35,188 nt of DNA from NCBI GenBank assembly GCA_023336815.1, contig JAMBLJ010000134.1:1-35188 (forward strand), written 5' to 3'. This document shows positions 1 to 7,947 of the stretch, piece by piece; position 1 is the first letter of the stretch, and each line of letters begins with the position of its first letter. The notes under the pieces are model-generated. The model was given only the letters and a program-made list of their open reading frames with translations, was not told the origin of the DNA and searched no databases. This DNA is from Actinomycetes bacterium (lineage in GTDB: Bacteria; Actinomycetota; Acidimicrobiia; Spongiisociales; UBA5794). The position numbers and the translations under genes were made by a program.

Positions 1-455
1 CCGACGTGGTACATGATCTCGTCGTTGCGGTCCTCACGGATCGCTTTGCCCATACGGCCACCGATGTCTGCAAGAGCTTCCTCCCATGTGACACGCTCCC
101 ACCCCCCTCCGCCGCGCTCCCCCACACGTTTGAGCGGATAGAGGATGCGTTCGGGGTCGTCGACCTGGTTGATCGTTGCAGGGCCCTTGGCACAGTTGCG
201 GCCACGCGAACCCGGATGTTCGGGGTTGCCCTCGAACCGGCGGATCTTGCCTGTGTCCTTGTCGATGTACGCAAGGAGCCCGCAGGCAGACTCGCAGTTG
301 AAACACGTGGTCGGCACGAGGCGGTAGGTGTTCTTGACACGCTCGGGCCATGCCTTGGCGTCGTACTCCTCCCAGTCGTCCCACCGTTCAACAGGCGGAT
401 AGTTGACGAGCTCACCGTCGGTGACGATCTTGGGGATGTTGTCTTCGATCGTCAT
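1..455 (-). CDS. soeA: SoeA-type molybdopterin oxidoreductase, N-terminal part (cut by window edge)
   Basis: This gene is not in the ORF track because it runs off the left edge. Translating the minus strand from the ATG at 455 gives MTIEDNIPKIVTDG and about 151 residues without a stop. The [4Fe-4S] motif of the DMSO-reductase superfamily is clear: CFNCESACG, then RGRNCAKGP about 27 residues later, followed by the typical AxINQVDDPERILYPLKRVG. There is no twin-arginine signal peptide, so the catalytic subunit should stay in the cytoplasm. That fits SoeA (sulfite to sulfate) and argues against the exported polysulfide/thiosulfate reductases PsrA/PhsA. It lies 37 bp downstream of the fused FeS/NrfD subunit at the end of a sulfur-oxidation operon. 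The family is certain; the sulfite dehydrogenase assignment is inferred from context and the missing Tat signal, since the molybdenum domain is outside the window. Confidence 0.82.
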   Translation of the reverse strand, partial: MTIEDNIPKIVTDGELVNYPPVERWDDWEEYDAKAWPERVKNTYRLVPTTCFNCESACGLLAYIDKDTGKIRRFEGNPEHPGSRGRNCAKGPATINQVDDPERILYPLKRVGERGGGGWERVTWEEALADIGGRMGKAIREDRNDEIMYHV

Positions 456-492
456 ACAGATCTCTCTCTTGCCCTCGTACTCATGTTCCAGG

Positions 493-2094
493 TCATGTCA
501 GCGGCACGCTTTGTCCGGCCTTCACAAACGCATCGTCGACCATGAAGACACCAACCATCGCCACGGCACCCGCAGCTGCACCCACAACGGGTGGCGTGCC
601 AAGGAGGACCGCAACACCCGCAGCCACAGGACTCAACACACAGAAGACGAGACCGATGCGATATTCGAACGCAAAGGTCCCCTTCGTCATGTGGTGATAC
701 GCCGCTGCGGCATCTGCACCGTGGTTCGTTCTGTTCTCGAGGACCGCAAGGACACCAAGTCCTACAGCTCCGATGAGCATCGTCCACGTGAACGCCTCTG
801 TTCCCGCCGCAAGGTTGTTCGACACAAGCCGCGCCGTGGACCCGGTGAGTTCACGGGTTTCAGACACCAGCGACGCAATGAGCGACACACCGCCACCAAC
901 AGCGAACGCTGCAGCGATCATGTGCCATACGAGTAGTGGACTGTTCCACAGGGTGCGTCCCCGTGCCTGGCCGAACAGGAAGGCTGTGTAGCCAGCGGTT
1001 GCAAGACCGATCAGCGCCGACACCCAGATGGTCGCCACAGCTGCTCCTTCGAGCTGGAACGCACCGGCGAGGAACCACGCTGCAAACGCCAGGGCTTGTG
1101 CGGACAGGATCCACGCACCCCGGACCAGCCAGGACGATGGATTGCCTTTCGTGAGCAGGTAGTAGAAACGATCCGGCCGTTTGAGGTCCCACACCAGGAG
1201 CACACCGGTGAGCAATAGGAGCAGCCCTGCGAGGAACGGTGCGGTCACACGCATCCACATCGACTCGATATCGGCACCGAAAAGCAGTGCCATGGCGGCT
1301 GCGATAGCGATACCAGCGGAGGTTGCCTTCGTGAGGAAGTACGCGGACACACGCCATCCCCATGGCATTGGAAAATCGGTTGCGTAGACCACTCGCGGAT
1401 GACCGGCATCATTGTGGACCCTGCGCGATGGGGTCGTGGTATGACCGCCACCGCCCTTTCCATCCCCTGAGAGGTCGACATCGAGCCATGAGCGTTCGAT
1501 GCCAGGCGGGTCCCGCCAGATGCCACCGTCATCGGTACGTGTGGCAGCGAGCGGCTCGACGTTGGCGGGTTCCGCACCCTTGTACCAAAGGTTCGGCTTC
1601 GTTCCTCGTTCAACGGAGCGTTGGGTCAGACCACCTGCAGCCACCAGTGCAGCGATCTTCGTTGCCGGGTTGTCGAGGTCGCCTGCGATGATCGCCTGCT
1701 CCGGGCACACCACAACACAGGCCGGTTCGAGGCCAACCTCAACACGATGTACGCAGTAGTTGCACTTCTGCGCAGTGTTCTCGTCCGGGTCGATGTACAG
1801 GGCGTCATAGGGGCAGGCCTGCATACAGGACTTACACCCGATGCAGATACTCGTATCGAAATCGACGATGCCGTCGGACCGCTTGTGGAGGGCAGATGTG
1901 GGACAGATCGTGACACAGGGGGCGTCGGTGCAGTGGTTGCACCGCATGACAGAGAACGACCGGCTCGTATCGGGCCACGTGCCCTGCTCGACGTACTTCA
2001 CCCACGTCCGGTTCACACCGAGGGGCACCTGGTGTTCGGTCTTACACGCGACCGTACATGCGTGACATCCGATGCACGTCGTCTGATCGATCAC
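493..2094 (-). CDS. Fused four-cluster ferredoxin and NrfD-type membrane subunit (SoeB-SoeC fusion)
   Basis: The N-terminal ~190 residues are a DmsB/SoeB-like electron-transfer subunit with four cysteine groups: CIGCHACTVAC, CNHCTDAPCVTICP, CIGCKSCMQACP and CNYCVHRVEVGLEPACVVVCP. After a Gly-rich linker (about 205-245), residues ~245-533 hold about eight hydrophobic segments of the NrfD/DmsC/SoeC quinone-reactive type, including VWDLKRPDRFYYLLTKGNPSSW. Subunits B and C, separate in classical SoeABC, are therefore one polypeptide of 533 residues here. It should pass electrons from the molybdenum subunit to the quinone pool. The track start is a GTG at 2094 without a well-spaced ribosome site. 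A CTG at 2109, six bases after AGGAGGA, would add LRYGF and restore the N-terminus I recall as usual for relatives (RYGFVID). The gene follows the lipoate ligase by 60 bp and precedes soeA. Confidence 0.87.
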   Translation of the reverse strand: MIDQTTCIGCHACTVACKTEHQVPLGVNRTWVKYVEQGTWPDTSRSFSVMRCNHCTDAPCVTICPTSALHKRSDGIVDFDTSICIGCKSCMQACPYDALYIDPDENTAQKCNYCVHRVEVGLEPACVVVCPEQAIIAGDLDNPATKIAALVAAGGLTQRSVERGTKPNLWYKGAEPANVEPLAATRTDDGGIWRDPPGIERSWLDVDLSGDGKGGGGHTTTPSRRVHNDAGHPRVVYATDFPMPWGWRVSAYFLTKATSAGIAIAAAMALLFGADIESMWMRVTAPFLAGLLLLLTGVLLVWDLKRPDRFYYLLTKGNPSSWLVRGAWILSAQALAFAAWFLAGAFQLEGAAVATIWVSALIGLATAGYTAFLFGQARGRTLWNSPLLVWHMIAAAFAVGGGVSLIASLVSETRELTGSTARLVSNNLAAGTEAFTWTMLIGAVGLGVLAVLENRTNHGADAAAAYHHMTKGTFAFEYRIGLVFCVLSPVAAGVAVLLGTPPVVGAAAGAVAMVGVFMVDDAFVKAGQSVPLT

Positions 2095-2106
2095 GAATCC
2101 GTATCG

Positions 2107-2122
2107 CAGGGTGACTCCTCCT
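2107..2122 (-). promoter_or_regulatory. Shine-Dalgarno with possible CTG start of the SoeBC fusion
   Basis: On the minus strand AGGAGGA (2122-2116) is followed by GTCACC and an in-frame CTG (2109-2107). The annotated GTG start lies 22 bases from this site, too far for efficient pairing. The intervening codons give RYGFV, which joins directly to IDQTTCIGC. Initiation at CTG is therefore plausible but unproven. Confidence 0.5.
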
Positions 2123-2154
2123 ACCTGTTGTCCATATCTCTGTCGGCGCCTCGA

Positions 2155-3228
2155 TCAGGCCATCGCCTGTGGCTCTGCCATCACCGCCGTGGTGATATCA
2201 GTTGCGTCAAGTCCAGGGGCGTCAACCGTTGCCATGTGCGCCTTGACGACACCGAGCACCGAGTCGTCATCGTAGGCGATTCCCACAAGTGAGTCCTGAA
2301 GTCTGGCCAGTTCCTCCGCAGGCTCCATGAAGAAATCGCCAGACAGGACGATGCCGTCGATCACACCGTCACGCACCGCAACGGATGCCCGCACGAGGCC
2401 GCCGGGTGCCTTGTGCACTCCCTCGCGCACGTCGACACCTTCGGCGATCTTGGTGATCGTGCCAGATGGGGGCAGCCCATCGAGGTGGAGCCACTCTGGA
2501 GTTGCGATGCGCTCCTCCTGCTGCTCGATCGCCACAAGCTCATCCGGGCGTGGTTCATCGACCACCAGCTCGTCTTCAAGCGTCTCTGAGAAACACTCGA
2601 GCAGCACCCTGACACCCTGATCCCTTGTTGGAGCATCGTCACCGAGCTGCCGGTTGATGGTGGTGAGGTACTCCCTCATCGTCGAGTACATCTTGTCCCT
2701 GAACTTCTCCGACGGCACGTTGAGGACTCTGACCATCAACTCATAGTTGAAGTCGAACATGAGCGAGCCAGCAACGATCATCGATTCGCCGACGGTCGCT
2801 GCCCCTGTGCCACCGATCTTTCGACCCTCGACCTGTATGTCGTTGACGGGCCGATGCACCGCGGGGATCCCCATCCGGTTGAGGGCGAGGACAGGGCCCG
2901 CGAGGAACTTCGTGTAGACATTCATCAGCTTTGACGGAACCCGCGACTGGTGGAAGATCGTGTGCCAGAACGTCTGGCCCTCATCCAGGTACACAGCACC
3001 GCCACCGATCTCCCTGCGGTACACGGGGACACCAGCCTCGTCGCAGAACGCAAGATCAACTTCCGACTTCGCATCCTGGTGGTGACCGATGCTGACGAAC
3101 GGGTCGAGTGGACGTGTGATCGTGATCGTGTCTGGTGTGTTCTGCCGCATTGCGTACCCCACACCGTGGAAGATGGCGAGCGAGCGCAACGATTCAACCT
3201 GTCCGAAGTCCAGCAAACGAATGGTCAT
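2155..3228 (-). CDS. Lipoate-protein ligase, sHdr-associated sLpl(AB) type
   Basis: This 357-residue protein belongs to the biotin/lipoate ligase fold. It shows the LplA adenylation signature YRREIGGGAVYLDEG (about 72-86) and the following EGRKIGGTGAA with the catalytic-type lysine. The C-terminal ~100 residues (from ATPEWLHLDG) look like the accessory LplB-type domain, so both parts are on one chain. It should attach lipoate (or octanoate) to the lysine of the two LbpA proteins encoded immediately upstream. The start ATG at 3228 has GAAGGGAA in front and lies 15 bp after lbpA. Ligases in sHdr operons are known to be dedicated to LbpA rather than to the 2-oxoacid dehydrogenases; the context says the same here. 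No LipS1/LipS2 sulfur-insertion genes are in the window. Confidence 0.88.
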   Translation of the reverse strand: MTIRLLDFGQVESLRSLAIFHGVGYAMRQNTPDTITITRPLDPFVSIGHHQDAKSEVDLAFCDEAGVPVYRREIGGGAVYLDEGQTFWHTIFHQSRVPSKLMNVYTKFLAGPVLALNRMGIPAVHRPVNDIQVEGRKIGGTGAATVGESMIVAGSLMFDFNYELMVRVLNVPSEKFRDKMYSTMREYLTTINRQLGDDAPTRDQGVRVLLECFSETLEDELVVDEPRPDELVAIEQQEERIATPEWLHLDGLPPSGTITKIAEGVDVREGVHKAPGGLVRASVAVRDGVIDGIVLSGDFFMEPAEELARLQDSLVGIAYDDDSVLGVVKAHMATVDAPGLDATDITTAVMAEPQAMA

Positions 3229-3243
3229 TGGGTTCCCTTCTTG

Positions 3244-3693
3244 TCAGTCGGCACATCGGATACAGCTCATCTTGAGCTCATCGATACGGATCTTGTATGC
3301 CGCAACCGCCGCGTCATCGGTGAGCAGCCCAACAGGTGCGGTCTCGGGATCATCCGGACGAACCAGAGATATCCAGCCTGCAACGTACGGGTCACGGTTT
3401 GCGATGAGAATGTCGTCTGCGAAGGCTGCGTCGTTCGTTTCGATGACCTCGCCATCGAACGGGCTGTGGATGGGTCCAACCCATTTCGCCGATTCGACGG
3501 TTGCGATCGACTTGCCCGCAAGGACACGTTTGCCGACCTTCTTGAAACGGATCGACACCATCTTTCCCATGCGGGTCTGTGCGACATCGGTGAGTCCCAT
3601 ACGAGCGATGTCACCTTCGAACTCGACCCACAGGTCGCCCTCGACGTCGTAGGCAAGCCCATCAGGGATCGCACAACCCCGGTGGACGATCAT
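3244..3693 (-). CDS. lbpA: Lipoate-binding protein LbpA, copy with C-terminal CxxC
   Basis: A GcvH-like protein of 149 residues. The lipoyl lysine lies in TVESAKWVGP (about residue 69), in the usual beta-hairpin, followed by SPFDGEVIETN. In sHdr operons such proteins are not glycine-cleavage H proteins but LbpA, the lipoyl carrier that serves the sulfur-oxidising Hdr complex; here the neighbours are a ligase and hdr genes, and no gcvT/gcvP is present. The protein is longer than a typical H protein and ends in SCIRCAD, adding a CxxC pair that the second LbpA lacks. It begins 4 bp after the stop of the other lbpA, so the two are co-translated. The lipoyl site is clear; the specific partner of each copy is unknown. 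Confidence 0.92.
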   Translation of the reverse strand: MIVHRGCAIPDGLAYDVEGDLWVEFEGDIARMGLTDVAQTRMGKMVSIRFKKVGKRVLAGKSIATVESAKWVGPIHSPFDGEVIETNDAAFADDILIANRDPYVAGWISLVRPDDPETAPVGLLTDDAAVAAYKIRIDELKMSCIRCAD

Positions 3694-3697
3694 GGAC

Positions 3698-4135
3698 TCA
3701 CTCGCATGTGATCCCTTCGGCCTCCAGGAACGCTTGATACGCAGCGATCCCTTCCGCCCCCGTCACGAGGTCAGCAGAATCGGCATCCCAGTCAGACGGT
3801 TGGAGTTTCATGTACCAGCCCTCACCATAGGGATCGGTATTGATGATCCCGGGGTCAGACGACAGAAGCGGGTTCGTTTCGAGGATCTCACCGCTCACAG
3901 GCGCAGTCACAGGCCCAACCCACTTTCCGCTCTCTATGGTGCCGAGCGACCTGCCCTTCTTTGCCGCCCTGCCAACCTTCTTCGGGAGCGCGGAGATGAT
4001 GGCGTGTGCAAGGCTCTGCGCAACATCGGTGACACCGACCGTCACCGTTCCATCATCCTGTGGAGCCACCCACACGTGTTTCTCAGGCCAGTAATAGAGA
4101 TCGTCAGGCAGGTTGCATCCTTGTACTTCACTCAT
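3698..4135 (-). CDS. lbpA: Lipoate-binding protein LbpA, second copy
   Basis: The true start is the ATG at 4135 (MSEVQGCNLPDDLYYW), not the longer track ORF to 4342, which runs through the neighbouring gene. The product is a 145-residue GcvH-like protein with lipoyl lysine in TIESGKWVGP and the usual PVSGEILETN after it. The N-terminal LPDDLYYWPEKHVWV is typical of LbpA and H proteins. It overlaps the zinc-finger gene by 8 bp and lies 4 bp upstream of the other lbpA. The two copies differ clearly in sequence (ESGKW against ESAKW, and different N-termini), so this is an old duplication or two acquired types, not a recent tandem copy. Confidence 0.92.
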   Translation of the reverse strand: MSEVQGCNLPDDLYYWPEKHVWVAPQDDGTVTVGVTDVAQSLAHAIISALPKKVGRAAKKGRSLGTIESGKWVGPVTAPVSGEILETNPLLSSDPGIINTDPYGEGWYMKLQPSDWDADSADLVTGAEGIAAYQAFLEAEGITCE

Positions 4136-4409
4136 CGTTCGTCTCCTGGTCGTGCTGATCTTGCCAGTGATACAGGAACATATCGAAGGCGACCAGCCTG
4201 ATCTCCCGGTAATGCTCCTCGAGAAACGTCGGGTCGTTGTAGCGCGGCTTGACCTCGGTGCGGTGACCCTCGTCGCACTCGGGGCATTGCAGCTCCATGA
4301 ACCGTCTTCCCCATGTCGTGTCTGTGATGACCTTTTCGGCATGGTCGTCGGTCAGGTGCGCGTGGAGCTCCCGCCTGGACCCTGAACGCTCGCAATATGG
4401 ACATCTCAT
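4128..4409 (-). CDS. Small zinc-finger protein of unknown role in the sHdr operon
   Basis: The ATG at 4409 overlaps the stop of the upstream HTH gene as ATGA, which favours it over the track start at 4460. The product has 93 residues. It opens with CPYCERSGSRRELHAHLTDDH, a C2H2-like zinc-binding pattern, and continues with a second pair CPEC about 42 residues in. The rest is acidic and helical (FLEEHYREIRLVAFDMFLYHW) and contains no recognised enzyme motif. Its position between an HTH protein and lbpA, with translational coupling on both sides, suggests a function in regulation or assembly of the LbpA/sHdr system. That is inference only; I do not recognise a named family. Confidence 0.72.
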   Translation of the reverse strand: MRCPYCERSGSRRELHAHLTDDHAEKVITDTTWGRRFMELQCPECDEGHRTEVKPRYNDPTFLEEHYREIRLVAFDMFLYHWQDQHDQETNDE

Positions 4410-4918
4410 TCGACCTTCCCAAGGTCCTTCACCGCCACCGTCACGGCTCTTCGAATCCACTCTACGACCGCAGCCCCTGCGGGGGCTACCGAAATCTGGT
4501 CAGCCTCGGGAACCTTCGAGACGAGACCTGCCGAGACGAGGTCAGATACACGTTCATGCAACGTGAGCGAACCGATCTCACACGCATGAGCGAGCTCCGT
4601 CGTCTTCATGTGACCTGGGCCAGACAGCACCACGAGGATCTTGTGGTAGTCCGGGTTGACGGCCATTTGTACCGTGCGCAGTACCGATTCCTGCACCGCC
4701 CGTTCCCGCTCTGAGCGGTCACTGAGAAACTCGGCCTTCCAGTCGCCGGTTCCCGACTCGAGCCTGTTCTCTCTGTCGAGCACGGAGATGTGATATCGCA
4801 GGACCCCTGCGACATCGAGGCCAACGGCACGTGCTGTTGGATCGTCCTCGACCGCACTCTGGATGCGCACCGGTGTGGGGAGGGCAGACTCACCCAACGG
4901 GGACCGCTTCCACAGCAC
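4406..4918 (-). CDS. Winged-helix (HTH) domain protein inside the sHdr operon
   Basis: A 170-residue protein. The C-terminal half has the pattern of an ArsR/MarR-like winged helix: MKTTELAHACEIGSLTLHERVSDLVSAGLV followed by a wing and ISVAPAGAAVVEWI. The N-terminal half (VRIQSAVEDDPTARAVGLDVAG) has no recognised domain. It could be a local DNA-binding regulator, or the HTH fold could be used for protein contacts. The GTG start at 4918 overlaps the end of the EMO gene by 29 bp; another GTG at 4870, 20 bp past the EMO stop, is possible, but neither has a clear ribosome site. Its stop overlaps the next ATG. It is cotranscribed with its likely target, unlike the divergent ArsR gene at 15319. Confidence 0.7.
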   Translation of the reverse strand: MLWKRSPLGESALPTPVRIQSAVEDDPTARAVGLDVAGVLRYHISVLDRENRLESGTGDWKAEFLSDRSERERAVQESVLRTVQMAVNPDYHKILVVLSGPGHMKTTELAHACEIGSLTLHERVSDLVSAGLVSKVPEADQISVAPAGAAVVEWIRRAVTVAVKDLGKVE

Positions 4919-6980
4919 GCTCGATCAGTTGAGCGATGTCGACGACTTCGAGTTGCTCTTCGTTGCCTGTCGTCTTGACGGCATCTGAATACATGATCAT
5001 GTCCTTTGGGCATGACACAACGAAGTACCGGACATCGGACCCGAGGGCAACTGCCTCACGTATCCGGTTCTCAGCCGGCCGTTCGTCGAGATCCGAGTCG
5101 TCCATCCATATCCTGCCGCCGCCAGCGCCACAGCAGAAGCTGTTCTCCCTACATCTGCCCATCTCGACCACATCGAGACCGACAGCACGGATCAGCCTTC
5201 TCGGCGCCTCGTACTCGTCCTGGTATCTCCCCAGATAACAGGGGTCGTGATACGTCGCCTGGCCCTCGAACTGGTTGAGCGTGATCTTGCCGCCAGACAC
5301 CAGCTCATCGAGTATGGCCGTGTAGTGCAACACGTCGTCGTCGGTCGGATACTCACCTCGCAGCGTGTTAAGCGAGTGCGGATCAGTTGTGAACATGCGC
5401 TGGTACGAAGCGGTCTCGAACGTTTCGACGTTCGCGTCGCGCAGCATCTCGAAGAGCCCCTCTTCGCCTGCCCTTCGCACATCGTTGCCTGCGTTGCGTT
5501 CCCCGTCGTACAGAATCCCGAAGTCGATGCCGCCGTCATGCATGAGCTTCGCAACGGTGCGCGACACCTCGGTCGCTCTCGGGTCGAACGATCCGTGGTC
5601 GCCAACGAACCAGAGGTAGTCGACCGATTCAGAGCGTGCGTCCTTGATCTTGAAGTCGAGGCCCTTCGTCCACCGGGCACGCTGCTTGGCTGACTTGCCG
5701 AAACTGTTGCCGCCTCGTGCCAGAGCCTGGAACGCCTTCTGGAGGCCAGGCTCGACATCACCGGTATCGACGAGACGTCTGCGGAGCTGGATGATGGTAG
5801 GCACATGTTCGATGCCCACAGGACACGCTTCGACACATGCCATACATGTCGTGCATGCCCACAGGGTGTCCGTTGCGATGACGGTGCCTGCGACCTCGGT
5901 GTCCTCGGCGTGACCCGGCGTGGCACCCGGTCCGTACCACATTTTGATGCCGGATCGAGCATCGGCGTACTCCCGAAGATCCAGGATGAGGTCCCTCGGT
6001 GACAGCGGGGACCCTGACGCCCTGGCTGGGCACACCTCATGGCACCGCCCGCATTTGGTGCAGGCATCGAAGTCGAGCAGGTCCTTCCAGGTGAAGTCCG
6101 CAAGGGTGGAATAGCCAGGAGACGTCGGGTCCTCGACAGGTGGCAGCACCGCAGACGAGCGCGGCTCGGTGAACGCCAGGTTGGCTGCGTCGTTGATAAC
6201 GTGCATACCCTTCGAGTACGGCAGGTACGCGACGAAGGTGAGTGCGGCGAGGCCGTGCACCCACCACGTGATCATGCGAGCGATGTCGTTGCCTTGCTCA
6301 CCGAGAGGCCCTGTGAGCAGGGCGATGACATACCCGCCAATCGAAACCACCTCGAAGTCGGGGTAGTCCGTTGCAGCGATCCGGAACCCTTCGAGGAGGA
6401 AACCCGTGATTCCGAGGAAAACAAGAATCAGCAAGAACGCCCTGTCGTCGAGCGAGTAGCCCTTCCTGTCCGCTTCGACGCCGTCGACTCGTGTGTAGTC
6501 GAGTTTCGGTGGTTCGCTTCTCCTGATCCGTGCAAGCACGATCAGTCCGACGATGAATCCGATACCGAACACATCCATTGCGAACGCGTACCCGACATAG
6601 AACGCGCCGTGCCAGAACTGCCACTCCGGCTTGTCCAGGATGAAGCCGATGATGTCCTCGTCGATGGCGATGATCGTGGTTCCGATGAGGAGCACCATGA
6701 AACCCCAGAACACGAAGAAGTGGGCAACACCGACCACCCTGTTGCGTTTTGCGATCGTCCGGTTCGAGCTGATGTCGCCAAGAGCCCTGATAAACCGTCC
6801 CCAGTTGAGGCGTGCCGATTGCCTCCCGCGTGTGTACTTGCGGATACGCCGGTAGAAGCCCCACAGAAAGATACCGACCGTGACCGTGGTCAGCACATAG
6901 AACAGGATGATGACGGCCGTGTTGAAACCTAAGAAGACCTCACGGCCGGCGGTTTCTGCTGCAAAGAGCATCCCGCCCAT
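4890..6980 (-). CDS. emo: Membrane ETF:(mena)quinone oxidoreductase, EMO/EtfD type
   Basis: A 696-residue protein in two parts. Residues ~1-260 are a NarI-like membrane domain with about six helices and histidines suited to b hemes (VAHFFVFWGFM, WHGAFYVGYAFAMD, WWVHGLAALTFVAYLPYSKGMHV). Residues ~305-420 carry two [4Fe-4S] motifs, CTKCGRCHEVCPA and CTTCMACVEACPV. The rest is an HdrD-like CCG region with YHDPCYLGRY and NSFCCGAGGGRIWM. This architecture matches EMO, the membrane partner of ETF in syntrophs, and the mycobacterial EtfD. It directly follows etfA as TGATG. The first CCG half lacks the cysteines I would expect (GILYDGERNAGNDVRR, TTDPHSLNTLRGEYP), leaving only the C-terminal noncubane site. 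It should move electrons from EtfAB to the quinone pool. Confidence 0.88.
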   Translation of the reverse strand: MGGMLFAAETAGREVFLGFNTAVIILFYVLTTVTVGIFLWGFYRRIRKYTRGRQSARLNWGRFIRALGDISSNRTIAKRNRVVGVAHFFVFWGFMVLLIGTTIIAIDEDIIGFILDKPEWQFWHGAFYVGYAFAMDVFGIGFIVGLIVLARIRRSEPPKLDYTRVDGVEADRKGYSLDDRAFLLILVFLGITGFLLEGFRIAATDYPDFEVVSIGGYVIALLTGPLGEQGNDIARMITWWVHGLAALTFVAYLPYSKGMHVINDAANLAFTEPRSSAVLPPVEDPTSPGYSTLADFTWKDLLDFDACTKCGRCHEVCPARASGSPLSPRDLILDLREYADARSGIKMWYGPGATPGHAEDTEVAGTVIATDTLWACTTCMACVEACPVGIEHVPTIIQLRRRLVDTGDVEPGLQKAFQALARGGNSFGKSAKQRARWTKGLDFKIKDARSESVDYLWFVGDHGSFDPRATEVSRTVAKLMHDGGIDFGILYDGERNAGNDVRRAGEEGLFEMLRDANVETFETASYQRMFTTDPHSLNTLRGEYPTDDDVLHYTAILDELVSGGKITLNQFEGQATYHDPCYLGRYQDEYEAPRRLIRAVGLDVVEMGRCRENSFCCGAGGGRIWMDDSDLDERPAENRIREAVALGSDVRYFVVSCPKDMIMYSDAVKTTGNEEQLEVVDIAQLIERAVEAVPVG

Positions 6981-7939
6981 CAACCTTCCAGACGATCCGT
7001 CAGCTCAGGAATGAAGTCGAAGAGATCTCCTGCCCACCCGTAGTGCGCCACACCGAAGATCGGAGCCTGGGGGTCCGAGTTCACTGCGATGATGACAGAC
7101 GAATCTCGCATCCCTTCCAGGTGTTCCGGTGCGCCAGATATGCCAAGAGCGAGATACACCTTCGGTTTGACTGCCAGCCCGGACTTGCCAACCTGGCGTG
7201 TCTTGGGCAACCATCCCTGGTCGATGATCGGCCGCGACGCTGCAAGGGCCGCACCGAGGGCATCGGCAAGTTCCTGTGCCTCCTCGATGTTGTCCTCAGA
7301 TTCGATGCCTCGTCCGATCGCAACGAGGATGTCCTCAGCGGTGATGTCTACATCGCCCGCTTCGGGCTCTGCGATGCCAACGAAGGACACCGCAAGGTCT
7401 GGCACTGTGGCGTCGATGGTCTCCACGGCGCCTGCACCACCAGAGCGGCCGCCGTCTGCCGGGGCTGCGCCTGCGAGCATGGCGAACACTGCGGTGTCGC
7501 CATCGACTCGTACATCTGCCTCGACCTTGCCCGAATACAGCTGGCAGGTTGCGGTGAGAGCGTCGCCTGCGTCGACCTTCAGGCAGTACGACACGAGTGG
7601 CTGGGAGGTGGCGGCAGCAACATGGTTGCCAACATCCATCCCGACAGACGTGTACGGAACCAGGGTCACCCTCGGCTGGCGCGACGTAACGAGTGATGCG
7701 AACATCTCGGCGTGGCCCTGGGGGTTGAAAGCGCCAAGAGCGTCGGTATCAGCGACGAGGATCTGGTCTGCACCACCGAGGCCGCCTGCAAGGCTTGCAG
7801 CGCCCGTTCCGATGACGGCAGCCGTAACGCTGCCCCCTGTCTGGCCTGCCAGTTTCCTTGCTGTTGCGAGCAGTTCGTAGGTTGCGTCTGTTACTTCACC
7901 GTTGAGGTGTTCTACGAATACGAGTACGTCGTTTGACAT
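6980..7939 (-). CDS. etfA: Electron transfer flavoprotein alpha subunit
   Basis: A 319-residue EtfA. The FAD-binding C-terminal signature is intact: LALGISGAPEHLEGMRDSSVIIAVNSD, then APIFGVAHYGWAGDLFDFIPELTDRL. The ATG at 7939 is preceded by TAGGAGGCGCC, a strong ribosome site. It lies 8 bp after etfB and overlaps the emo start. Placed between an HdrD-like protein and emo, this ETF most likely accepts electrons from the sulfur-oxidising Hdr complex rather than from acyl-CoA dehydrogenases; no beta-oxidation genes are nearby. The direction and any bifurcation cannot be read from sequence. Confidence 0.93.
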   Translation of the reverse strand: MSNDVLVFVEHLNGEVTDATYELLATARKLAGQTGGSVTAAVIGTGAASLAGGLGGADQILVADTDALGAFNPQGHAEMFASLVTSRQPRVTLVPYTSVGMDVGNHVAAATSQPLVSYCLKVDAGDALTATCQLYSGKVEADVRVDGDTAVFAMLAGAAPADGGRSGGAGAVETIDATVPDLAVSFVGIAEPEAGDVDITAEDILVAIGRGIESEDNIEEAQELADALGAALAASRPIIDQGWLPKTRQVGKSGLAVKPKVYLALGISGAPEHLEGMRDSSVIIAVNSDPQAPIFGVAHYGWAGDLFDFIPELTDRLEG

Positions 7940-7947
7940 GGCGCCTC

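Noticed and set aside
1-2094. Polysulfide or thiosulfate reductase (Psr/Phs)
   Set aside because: The catalytic subunit lacks a Tat signal at its start, unlike exported PsrA/PhsA; a cytoplasmic Soe-type enzyme fits the operon better, though the substrate is not proven.
3244-4135. Glycine cleavage H proteins
   Set aside because: The fold is the same, but there are no gcvT or gcvP genes, and the ligase plus hdr neighbours indicate LbpA.
6039-6932. 297-residue plus-strand ORF over emo
   Set aside because: Antisense to the membrane domain of EMO; charged low-complexity translation with no motif.
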